Positions 57,501-64,000 of a DNA stretch of 64,000 nucleotides are shown here, one piece after another. Location: the NCBI RefSeq assembly GCF_000003815.2, contig NC_049980.1, forward strand, positions 17,326,563-17,390,562. Direction: 5' to 3'. Source of the stretch: Branchiostoma floridae (taxonomy: Eukaryota; Chordata; Leptocardii; Amphioxiformes; Branchiostomatidae). Each line of letters begins with the position of its first letter. Position 1 is the first letter of the stretch. Made by a program: the position numbers and the translations under genes. The notes under the pieces are model-generated. The model had not been told where the DNA came from, searched no databases, and saw nothing but the letters and a program-made list of their open reading frames with translations.

Positions 57501-60500
57501 GACATTTGTTTATTTAGTGTACTTTCCATTGCCTGCACTTGACAAACTGCTTGTAATGGCACGTTTACATGCATGTACAGTTTGCAAATCTAACAACTGG
57601 TAATACATAGAAAGAATAATATCATGATGTAAACTGTATACACATGTATACCGGTAGCAATTTCTGCACATGTTGATGTTTGGGCTGTATCTTTGATGTT
57701 AAAGATGCCAATACACTGCAAGACATTTTACAAAGGTTCAAATCACACTTCAAGTTGCTGTTTCATTGTCATTTATTATCTGTCCTTTTTGCCATGTGCA
57801 GTTGACATGAATTAGATTGAAAGATTTCTTTTTTCAGACATGGTACCAGATGTGCAGGAGAGGTTGCAGCTATGGGAAACAATAGCTTCTGTAGTGTCGG
57901 TGTGGCCTACAAAGCAAGCATAGGTGGTAAGCCAAGTCCTCTGTGATATTCATACAAAAAAGAGAAACTACATTAATGGGATTGAGAGTCTTTTCTAGAG
58001 AAATTTCTTACACATTACTTACCTAATAAATACTATCAGAACGTTGGAAAGTATACCCAAGAAAAGTTCAGTGACTGAAGTGTTCTGAATGAATGAATGG
58101 CTTGCAGGTGTGAGGATGTTGGATGGAGATGTGACAGACTCGGTGGAGGCAGCCTCTCTTGGTCTCAACCCTCAGCACATCATGATCTACAGTGCCTCCT
58201 GGGGACCCGACGATGATGGCAAAACTGTGGACGGGCCTGCTAATCTGGCCAAAAAAACATTTCAAGCAGGGGCCAAAAATGCAAGTAAACTCTGTTATGT
58301 ACAATGTAGGTTTTTTTGTAAAGAATAAAACATTCTTTGCACCATACATTTTGTAGCTCATAGCTATCTTTCTCTCATTGGGGTTTGAAGACTTTTAGCA
58401 CGAGTGGTGTGTCATCACCCCAAGTAATCTTACTTGTACTTGATTGGTTCATCGGTCTCTCACTGGACTGTACCATATTTTGCAATGGAATTTCCGCAAC
58501 TTTGCGATTTTTTGCCAATCTTCCCTTGCCACCACACTAACATGCATCACATGGGTTATACATGTATGTGTATACAAACTGGAACGTTATTCTCTGTTTC
58601 AGCTCCAAATTAGATATAAGACAACATAATGTTGCCACTGAATTATTAACCGTTGAATGTAACACAAAGAGTTTTGCAGTGATTGCACCATTTTGGCCTG
58701 TTTGCACCCTTTGCCAATTGCCAATTTCTTTAGATTTTCAATAAAGTTGCTGTTGGGGACAAACTGGTATTGATTGGCATCGGTTTGTGCCATTTTGTAT
58801 ACATGCCTTTTGCAATTTGGTGCAATCTGGGTCAGTCCATTGAGATACTTACAATAATTTTTTGTAATTAATGTATGTGTGATAAATGTATGTGCTATAT
58901 CATGACATGCTTCCCATTTTGTAATGTGAGGAATGTCTTAACACTGCTATACCAGGGTAGGGACGGGTTGGGTTCCATCTTCGTTTGGGCATCAGGCAAT
59001 GGTGGCCGCACACACGACAGCTGTGGCTGCGATGGCTACACCAACAGCATCTACACCATATCAGTCAGCAGTGCATCTGAACAAGGCAAGGTGCCGTGGT
59101 ACCTGGAACCATGTGCCTCTACCCTAGCCACAACATACAGCAGTGGTGCACCACATGAAAGGAAAGTGGTGAGTCTGTTGGAAGCCTCAATTGGCAGTAT
59201 GTCTCAGCACCCTTTGGTTGAACAGTTATTATGATTGTTACATGTACATGTAGTGACTGAGTGCAAAGTCGAACAAAATGATGGATGAGAGGACGCTCTT
59301 TATATCTTCATGTCTGTCTGTGGTAAATTAGAGATATTCACGTTTATACTGGGTTGCTTACAACTGTACACAGTTGATAAACTCAAGTTTCAAGTTTCAA
59401 GTTTCAAGTTTATTCAAATTGAACAGACTCGCAGGATGTAACATCCTGAATTGTTCTGAACTTCACAACTTCACTGCACTGCATTAAAAACAATATAGGG
59501 CATTAATCCATATAAGAATATAAGCCATTAAAATATTCTAACACTGATTTCTTTTAAGTGCCAGGTACGTCTTACGGCATCTGTGTTCTTTATCTGTTAC
59601 ATTACATCTGTAAACATTAAAATAACTGAATCGATTACAGGTAATCTCTGAACACATCAAAATACAAAGACAATATGAGCGGAGACCAGGTGAGAATATC
59701 GGTTTCAAGGAACCGTTAAGAGTTTAAAAGTCCAACCATGTATGGGATTGGTGAGTTCTTATAACGTGTTCGACGACACAATGGGGTATCCAGTTTGTGC
59801 GAGTTTCGGGTTTGTCGTCCAGAAATGTCTTGCCGAAGGGGAGGTAGCCAGTTCCGGAACTCGGAGTTTAACAGTGACATGGCGAATGAACGACAAATGC
59901 TGACCCGTCGATCCGACAAGGTGGTGAGGTTCAAAGTCTCCATTGCTGACTCGTAGCTGTGGTAACATGACCCAAGAATGATCTTGCAAGCCCTCTTCTG
60001 GATGCGTTCCAGGCTAGCGGTTTGTTTCACAGTGAGGGAGGAGTGCCATACAGGGGTCGCGTACTCCAGTGCCGGACGGATGTATGCTGTGAACACTGTT
60101 GTCAGATCGGCGACCGACACACCGAAACGTTTGAGTCTGCGCAGTAAATACAGTTTCCTGTTTGCACTTGAGGTCATGTTGTTGACGTGAATGTTCCACC
60201 TCAGGTCGTTTTGAACCGTCACACCGACGACTTTGACGGATACCGCGGTTTCTAGAGCATGACCTTCCAGAGTGAGTGGTTCCGGTAGTTGGGGTGACTT
60301 CGCAAAGCAAACATGTAGGACTTTGCATTTCTTTGGGTTTAATTTCATTCTGTGCTCGTTAACCCAGTCGGTCAGGTCGTTCAAAGTTAGTTGAAGAGTG
60401 CAGGGTTGACGGATAGACCACATTTGTGCAAGATTCATATCATCAACGTACTTCCAACGGTCAAGTACATCCCGAATTGCCCCGTCGATCAAAGCAATGA

Positions 60501-63500
60501 AAATGATTGGACCTAAGATAGTACCTTGGGCTACACCGCATGTCAGATAGATCCAGTCAGATGTTTCCCCCATGTAGTTAACCCTTTGCCTTCTGTTGGA
60601 TATAAAACTGCACAGCCATGGTACAAGGGCAGGGCGCACACCAAGGTCCAACAGACATCTAACGGCGGTGGCATGGTCGACTCTGTCGAAGGCTTTAGAT
60701 AGATCAGTTGTGACCAAGGTGCATGAGGAAGATGGGGTTGAAGTTGATTTGTACATGAAGTCCAGATGGTAGCTCATGAAACTCCTTTTCATGTCTTTTT
60801 TCTGAATGTGCTACATTGTACATATGGAAAGGTGGATCTAATAAACTGTAGCTTTCCTTTGTTAATAAATTTTTGTATGATAACATTAATGCTGTTTAAC
60901 ATGATTTTATAATTGATGATGTTGTACATGTATATGTCTTCTTACCATTTTTCTCTGTCCATAATTATATACCTGTAGATCACCACAGACCTGAGGAAAG
61001 GTTGTACTGAGTCACACACAGGAACGTCCGCCTCTGCACCAATGGCTGCTGGGATATGTGCCCTCGCACTGGAGGCAAAGTAGGGTGACCTTTCATTTAC
61101 TAAAACTGTGGTCCCTACACATGTAGGGTTTTCATACGTGACATCATACAATCTTACTGTTATACTACCCCAGCATCACTATCAGTGTCTGAGTCTGGTT
61201 GTTGAAGGATGCAACGTCTTTGAAGTATGTTTTTCTTTTTGCTGGTGTTAGACTCATTTTGTTAGTTTTGAAAATTACAGTTTGATATGCACAGCTTCTG
61301 TATGATTGTATAGCCAAAACTACCCAATGTAGTTTACATTGTTTTTCATAATGATAATATCTAATGTATATCTTTGTGCTTCCAGTCCCATGCTCACATG
61401 GAGAGATTTGCAGTACATCGTGGTGATGGCAGCAAACCCCACTCCTCTGGACAAGGCCACGGAGTCAGCATACGCCCGCGACCCCCGGAAGGAGAGTGAC
61501 TTTATTACCAATGGAGCCGGGCTGCGTGTCAGCCACAACTTCGGCTTCGGCCTGATGGATGCTGGGAAGATGGTAGAACTTGCGGAAAGTTGGAGGAAAG
61601 TCCCAGAACAACATGTTTGTGAAGAAGACCCAAATGCACAACAAAGGTACCTTTAAAATGACGAGGCATAAAAGGAATTGTGAATTTACTTGAAAACATA
61701 AGTGTACTTGTAAACAGAACTATTGATTTGTGGTTATTATTCATGAGATTTTAAAGTTATGTCTGTCTATTGAGGTTGATATTTTGCTGGATTATGAAAT
61801 TATTAGTATGTAATCAATGGCATTCCTTCCCATAACAAATGGGTCATCTCTGCTCCTGTAGTCCCAGGCCACATGCATGTACCTTTGTGCAATTACTACA
61901 GCAGGGGTTAGTCAACTTCCAGTGATCTGTTCAACTACCCTGCTCTTTCCCCCAACTACAGAGTGCTAAGCAGAGAAAGCAGCATGTACCATTTTTAAAG
62001 TCTTTGTCATGACTTGGCTGGGGATCAAACTTCTCCACAAACTTCATCACATAACTGCAAATCAAACATTCTACCCACTCGGCCATTGCGTCAGCATTTC
62101 TATGGCATACATGTACATGCACTTCTTACTAAACACTTCTTCATCACAGGGCAATAACAAGGGGTGAGACCATCATCGACACCAAAACCACAGGAGGCTG
62201 TAATGGAACAGATCACCATGTGAAGTACCTGGAACATGTTGTGGTAGAGATCTCCCTGGACCACCCCTGTCGAGGCCACCTGTCCATCCACATTACATCA
62301 CCATCTGGTACAAGGTCCACACTGCTGCCTGAGAGGCAATTTGACTCCTCTTCAGATGTAAGGCAACTATGGTACATGTACTAGTATATTGCAACAGAAA
62401 TAAAATGCCATGACAATCTTTTGTTATGCATTTGCATATATACGTGTACAAATGTACATTGTATGCATGTTGTGCATTTTGGCCATCCACTTCATGATTC
62501 ACTTGCATTCGTTAATTGTATTTGTGACATTATGTACAAATCAAGATTTCCTTCTGTTTATACAGTCAAGGAAAAAAGTAACTGTAATGTGGATGTACAT
62601 TGTATGTTTATCTCTTGAAGGGCTTGAAGGACTGGGCTTTCATGACAACTCACTGCTGGGGAGAACAGCCAGATGGAGACTGGATTCTGGAAGTCAAAGA
62701 TCTGGGGCAACAGAATTGCCAAAGATATGGCCTCCGCACTGTGCTGCGTAAGTTCTTAATGTGGAATGGAAACTTGAACCTTAAAGTGGACACTTGCACT
62801 TAATGCCTGATGGTGTTTTTCTTAGTGTCTTTGGACTGGAAATTTGGCAGACAAAAGGATGAAACCTCAGCAATGTAAAGGATCTGACCAAATAGGTACA
62901 TACATGTATGTACCTGGAAAGTAATTCTGATCTGATGTTTCTTGTATCTTTGTAGTATGTTTTTTTCAGTATGTCAGTGTCGAAAGGAAATATTGCTAAG
63001 CTAATAGAAATGTAATGTTGCACAGCTGTTCTGAGGAAGTGGAAGCTTATCCTGTACGGCACTGCAGAACATCCGCTGTACAAACGTGATGAGGAGTCCA
63101 GACCTCACACACCACAGACCCGCGAGGAGCCAACAGATGAAGGTAATCTGATGGTTTCTTGTGCAGTGATCTTGACCTCTTCTACTCTTCATATGTGACC
63201 ATCATTCTTTGCGGCTAATTATCCTTATACATACTAGAAACGAAAATTGAAACACTGTAGACCATTCAGTCTTCTCTTTACGTACGATTTAATACTGGCA
63301 TGTTTTTGTGATTGCAGAAGAATGTGAGGAGGGATACTATTATGACCGGGACAGGCAGCACTGTCGTCGCTGCCATGACTCATGTGCCACTTGTCACGGC
63401 AGACACAGCAAGCAGTGCTTGTCATGCCACGAAGGGGACTACTTTGTGGAGGATGAGGGAACTTGTTCAGAGGAATGCGGACAAGGCTATTACAAGGATG

Positions 63501-64000
63501 AGGGTAACAGACAATTGATCAATGAATTAGGAGTGCATTGTTTCATCACTGAGTTTGTTTTTAACAGCAGCTGTTAAATTTTCAATGATATTTTTGGTCA
63601 TTTTTTCATTAACATTTTTTTTTCACTGACAGAGAATGTCGTACTTAAAATGTCATCTTCATATGCGTGATGTACATGTCCACAGAGGAGCGAAAGTGCC
63701 TGGACTGTAGTGCAGACTGTCTGACTTGTGAGGTCAGTGCTGACCACTGTACCAGCTGTGATGAGGAGGACGGCCTCAAGCTGTTTGAGAACACCTGTGT
63801 GGCGCAGTGCTCCGAGGGCAGGTACATGGACGAGAATGACGTTTGTCAAGACTGCGATGACTCTTGTGAAACCTGCACAGGTTAGACAGTCAACAATATT
63901 ACATCCAAATTCCAATATGTATGATGCACATGTAAGTAGCATGTTAGGCCATAAAATGCTATGTTGACATTATCCCCTGACAAGATGAGCTGAAAATTCT
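45327..64000 (+). CDS. PCSK5: PC5/6-like (furin family) proprotein convertase, 5' part
   Basis: Fifteen exons plus one alternative join without a stop into 788 residues, and the gene runs off the right edge. Order: signal peptide (1-26), prodomain with a secondary site HRRTWKR/SL (after residue 78) and the main site VKRRVKR/VY (after 114), then an S8 kexin-type catalytic domain. Catalytic residues are Asp192 (ILDDG), His233 (HGTRC), Asn334 (WASGN) and Ser407 (GTSASAP). A P domain (about 460-640) and Cys-rich furin-type repeats from 663 follow. The enzyme would cleave precursor proteins after basic motifs in the secretory pathway. PWYLEPC, rather than furin's PWYSEAC, and the multi-exon Cys-rich region favour the PC5/PACE4 branch over furin. 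I recall an amphioxus PC6 homologue with splice variants being reported. The ortholog assignment is inference; the family is certain. Confidence 0.93.
47259..47979. mobile_element. Harbinger-like MITE 1 (721 bp)
   Basis: The left end is ggccggctttatacagacaa and the right end, reverse-complemented, is ggcccacttcaaacagacaa. Both continue with an acactt or tactt segment and cgtgcgactgtt. TTA flanks both ends (47256-47258 and 47980-47982), a 3-bp target duplication as made by PIF/Harbinger elements. No transposase is readable, so it is a non-autonomous element. Confidence 0.75.
47991..48347. mobile_element. Harbinger-like MITE 2 (357 bp)
   Basis: The left end is ggcacgatctacacacagtt and the right end, reverse-complemented, is ggcccaatctacacacagtt, continuing ttt-cc-atatc on both sides. 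TGA flanks both ends (47988-47990 and 48348-48350). It starts only 11 bp after MITE 1. No coding potential. Confidence 0.75.
49239..49343 (+). CDS. PCSK5: Convertase exon 2 (prodomain, secondary cleavage site)
   Basis: 105 nt, phase 0-0, between tttaccag and gtaagc. It encodes [20 protein letters not shown], then [24 protein letters not shown] aligns with the internal, pH-sensitive second cleavage site of the furin prodomain. LQREP is strongly conserved in the family. Confidence 0.92.
49344..53671 (+). other. Convertase intron 2
   Basis: A 4.3-kb AT-rich intron. It contains a short (ta)n tract at 50717-50735, a (tg)n tract near 51536-51580, and the octamer-hairpin array at 52441-53640. No exon is seen in the rest. 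Confidence 0.6.
52441..53640. repeat. Octamer-hairpin tandem array with GCCGCTAGGGGGC modules
   Basis: ATGCAAAT starts at 52457, 52682, 52800, 52928, 53046 and 53174. From 52682 the spacing alternates 118, 128, 118, 128, so the true unit is a ~246-bp dimer of two hairpin types (atgcaaatgagg with atttgcataatt, and atgcaaattag with atttgcataatt). Then come two gccgctagggggccc modules at 53331 and 53463, 132 bp apart, a (ca)n tract and the tail ataaccttagccattctggc, then aaaggtaata. The same order occurs at 7956-8695, so this is a longer copy of a dispersed family. Confidence 0.85.
53672..53857 (+). CDS. PCSK5: Convertase exon 3 (activation site)
   Basis: 186 nt, phase 0-0, between catctccag and gtgagt. 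It starts [20 protein letters not shown], with three overlapping R/K-rich sites. The last fits the furin-type activation site followed by VYSMYPW. A longer linker than in furin follows ([20 protein letters not shown]), then [16 protein letters not shown], the conserved start of the catalytic domain. Confidence 0.92.
53858..56053 (+). other. Convertase intron 3
   Basis: A 2.2-kb intron with a fold-back element at 55688-55794. The segment 55420-55600 is GC-richer, with many cgatac/gttcg words, and may be another decayed repeat. No exon seen. Confidence 0.5.
55688..55794. mobile_element. Fold-back MITE-like element
   Basis: Two imperfect arms of about 45 bp face each other. The left arm carries aatacaacacggtgtattcc and ccctcggt. 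The right arm, reverse-complemented, carries aatacaacatggtgtattcc and gccgaggt. The loop is only a few bases (tcctgca). The whole could fold as one long hairpin. No coding potential. Confidence 0.7.
56054..56200 (+). CDS. PCSK5: Convertase exon 4 (catalytic Asp)
   Basis: 147 nt, phase 0-0, between ttccccag and gtaagt. It encodes [40 protein letters not shown] and DHPDLAGNY. The first Asp of LDDG is the catalytic aspartate. The intron after it has an exact 39-bp tandem duplication (56241-56279 and 56280-56318). Confidence 0.95.
56573..56649 (+). CDS. PCSK5: Convertase exon 5a (mutually exclusive alternative)
   Basis: 77 nt, phase 0 in and 2 out, acceptor ctggacag, donor gtaaga. An actaac branchpoint-like word lies about 40 nt upstream (tgactaactaactgac). 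It encodes [20 protein letters not shown], then LINSC and a split Lys. It follows AGNY and precedes HGTRC with exactly the furin spacing. Counting back from the catalytic His (furin 194), it has Ser and Cys at 191 and 192 and Asn, Gly, Asp at 174, 179, 181. It has no stop, and its length equals exon 5b. Confidence 0.75.
57354..57430 (+). CDS. PCSK5: Convertase exon 5b (mutually exclusive alternative)
   Basis: 77 nt, phase 0 in and 2 out, acceptor attctgtag, donor gtaata. It encodes [20 protein letters not shown], then YTNEN and a split Arg. With furin numbering it has Asp174 and Asp181, Arg185, Glu191, Asn192 and Arg193, so it is the more canonical version. It lies 704 bp downstream of exon 5a. 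Using both, or neither, would shift the reading frame. Confidence 0.88.
57838..57926 (+). CDS. PCSK5: Convertase exon 6 (catalytic His)
   Basis: 89 nt, phase 2 in and 1 out, acceptor ttttttcag, donor gtaagc. It encodes [20 protein letters not shown], then GVAYKASIG. The first His is the catalytic histidine (His233). A second possible donor 3 nt upstream (gtggta) would drop one Gly of the conserved IGGVRM. Confidence 0.95.
58108..58280 (+). CDS. PCSK5: Convertase exon 7 (ends at a GC donor)
   Basis: 173 nt, phase 1 in and 0 out, acceptor gcttgcag. It encodes [40 protein letters not shown] and [17 protein letters not shown]. The only boundary that keeps frame and family length with exon 8 (GRDGLGS) is AAAAAT followed by gcaagt, a GC-AG intron. 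The nearby gtaaac, 4 nt later, would give a frameshift. [12 protein letters not shown] carries conserved substrate-pocket acidic residues. Confidence 0.88.
58956..59168 (+). CDS. PCSK5: Convertase exon 8 (oxyanion Asn)
   Basis: 213 nt, phase 0-0, acceptor tataccag, donor gtgagt. It encodes [60 protein letters not shown] and [11 protein letters not shown]. Asn in WASGN forms the oxyanion hole. PWYLE is the PC5/PACE4-type version of this motif. Confidence 0.95.
59390..60795 (-). mobile_element. 5'-truncated CR1/L2-type non-LTR retroelement
   Basis: About 1.4 kb in antisense to the convertase gene. It has the 3' half of a reverse-transcriptase ORF (60792-59716), about 300 bp of 3' flank, then a minus-strand tail with AATAAA and four copies of a 7-bp repeat (plus strand caagttt) at 59393-59412. 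Short 3' tandem repeats and 5' truncation are typical of the CR1/L2 group. Neither an endonuclease domain nor the start of the RT domain is present. Confidence 0.85.
59716..60792 (-). pseudogene. Reverse transcriptase fragment (CR1/L2-like, 358 codons)
   Basis: An uninterrupted 358-codon frame. RT motifs in order: [13 protein letters not shown] (motif A), [13 protein letters not shown] (motif B), KYVDDM (catalytic YxDD), then [10 protein letters not shown] and [14 protein letters not shown]. The typical C-terminal part follows, with [30 protein letters not shown] and [12 protein letters not shown]. The fingers region before motif A is missing and there is no endonuclease, so it cannot mobilise itself. 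The lack of stops suggests a fairly young insertion. Confidence 0.9.
60979..61079 (+). CDS. PCSK5: Convertase exon 9 (catalytic Ser)
   Basis: 101 nt, phase 0 in and 2 out, acceptor acctgtag, donor gtaggg. It encodes [20 protein letters not shown], then [13 protein letters not shown]. The Ser after GT in HTGTSASAP is the catalytic serine (Ser407). Confidence 0.95.
61386..61646 (+). CDS. PCSK5: Convertase exon 10 (end of catalytic, start of P domain)
   Basis: 261 nt, phase 2 in and 2 out, acceptor gcttccag, donor gtacct. It encodes [60 protein letters not shown] and [32 protein letters not shown] is the conserved end of the protease domain. The ARDPRKESD segment contains a basic pair not usual in vertebrate paralogs. 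Confidence 0.95.
62150..62357 (+). CDS. PCSK5: Convertase exon 11 (P domain)
   Basis: 208 nt, phase 2 in and 0 out, acceptor tcatcacag, donor gtaagg. It includes [20 protein letters not shown], then [20 protein letters not shown] and FDSSSD. LEHV--I-----RG-L-I-L-SPSGT is the core P/Homo B domain pattern that stabilises the catalytic domain. Confidence 0.94.
62621..62747 (+). CDS. PCSK5: Convertase exon 12 (P domain)
   Basis: 127 nt, phase 0 in and 1 out, acceptor tctcttgaag, donor gtaagt. It encodes [20 protein letters not shown], then [20 protein letters not shown] and VL. W-FMT-HCWGE--G-W-L-V is the conserved second half of the P domain. Confidence 0.93.
63026..63142 (+). CDS. PCSK5: Convertase exon 13 (end of P domain, linker)
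   Basis: 117 nt, phase 1 in and 1 out, acceptor gttgcacag, donor gtaatc. It encodes [20 protein letters not shown], then [24 protein letters not shown] closes the P domain; the acidic/Pro linker leads to the Cys-rich region. The split codon with exon 12 gives Pro. Confidence 0.85.
63318..63503 (+). CDS. PCSK5: Convertase exon 14 (Cys-rich furin-type repeat)
   Basis: 186 nt, phase 1-1, donor gtaaca. It encodes [40 protein letters not shown] and [20 protein letters not shown]. The C--C---C--C spacing and Gly-Tyr-Tyr are typical of furin-like Cys-rich repeats. The acceptor is a cagaag (NAGNAG) tandem that could add or drop one Glu. Confidence 0.93.
63686..63880 (+). CDS. PCSK5: Convertase exon 15 (Cys-rich furin-type repeat)
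   Basis: 195 nt, phase 1-1, acceptor gtccacag, donor gttaga. It encodes [20 protein letters not shown], then [40 protein letters not shown] and ETCT. It continues the repeat pattern; more repeats are expected beyond the window. Confidence 0.93.
63881..64000 (+). other. Convertase intron 15 (cut by window edge)
   Basis: Starts gttaga after ACCTGCACAG. No further exon is seen before the end of the window. Confidence 0.7.

Larger units (their letters stand above)
59169..60978 (+). other. Convertase intron 8
   Basis: A 1.8-kb intron, most of which is an antisense non-LTR retroelement insertion (about 59390-60795). Confidence 0.8.

Noticed and set aside
58108-58298. Exon 7 ending at a GT donor at 58299, which also restores frame
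   Set aside because: It would insert ASKLCY into a region of fixed length in all convertases, and the donor gtacaa is poor; the GC donor fits family length exactly.
63598-63942. 114-codon minus-strand frame
   Set aside because: Shadow of convertase exon 15 on the opposite strand.
1-64000. CRISPR arrays, bacterial operons, riboswitches or prophage
   Set aside because: The intron-containing genes and repeat types are those of an animal genome; no regular spacer-repeat arrays of CRISPR type are present.

Overview
The window is animal nuclear DNA: genes split by GT-AG introns, long AT-rich introns and spacers, many short inverted-repeat transposons and non-LTR retroelement debris. The best guess is a cephalochordate (amphioxus, Branchiostoma-like). 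This rests on a PC5/6-type proprotein convertase of chordate architecture beside an invertebrate-style ionotropic-receptor gene, and on abundant MITE-like repeats. It is an inference, not a proof. There are two assembly gaps (7856-7955 and 12458-12637).

Left gene, minus strand, 26605 down to 1 and off the left edge. Seven exons join in a consistent reading frame (introns of phase 1, the last of phase 0). They encode a signal peptide and most of an ANF_receptor / periplasmic-binding-protein-like extracellular domain, most like an ionotropic glutamate receptor amino-terminal domain. The first coding exon (26506-26605) is separated from the second (3023-3178) by a 23.3-kb intron holding tandem duplications, a mariner-derived MITE, other MITEs, dispersed octamer-hairpin repeats and both gaps.

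Spacer, about 26.6-45.3 kb. No gene is recognisable. It holds a ~118-bp minisatellite, an exact 161-bp tandem duplication, a tRNA-derived SINE-like unit, a second copy of the same mariner-derived MITE, a ~250-bp tandem array, more octamer-hairpin repeats and, just upstream of the next gene, a near-perfect DR1 nuclear-receptor motif.

Right gene, plus strand, 45327 to beyond 64000. Fifteen consecutive exons plus one alternative exon give 788 residues of a furin/PC5-like proprotein convertase: signal peptide, prodomain with two activation sites, subtilisin-like catalytic domain with Asp/His/Asn/Ser all present, P domain, and at least two exons of phase 1-1 Cys-rich furin-type repeats. The gene continues off the window.

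The most interesting signals are in this gene. Two tandem 77-nt exons (56573-56649 and 57354-57430) have the same length and phase, encode alternative versions of the same catalytic-domain segment between the Asp and His of the triad, and are mutually exclusive by reading frame. They differ at positions matching the furin S2 subsite and calcium site 3. Intron 7 appears to use a GC donor, with a competing GT donor 4 nt downstream that would create an immediate stop. Transposons decorate its introns: two adjacent Harbinger-like MITEs in intron 1, a hairpin-rich octamer/CTCF-like repeat array ending next to exon 3, and an antisense CR1/L2-type reverse-transcriptase fragment in intron 8.
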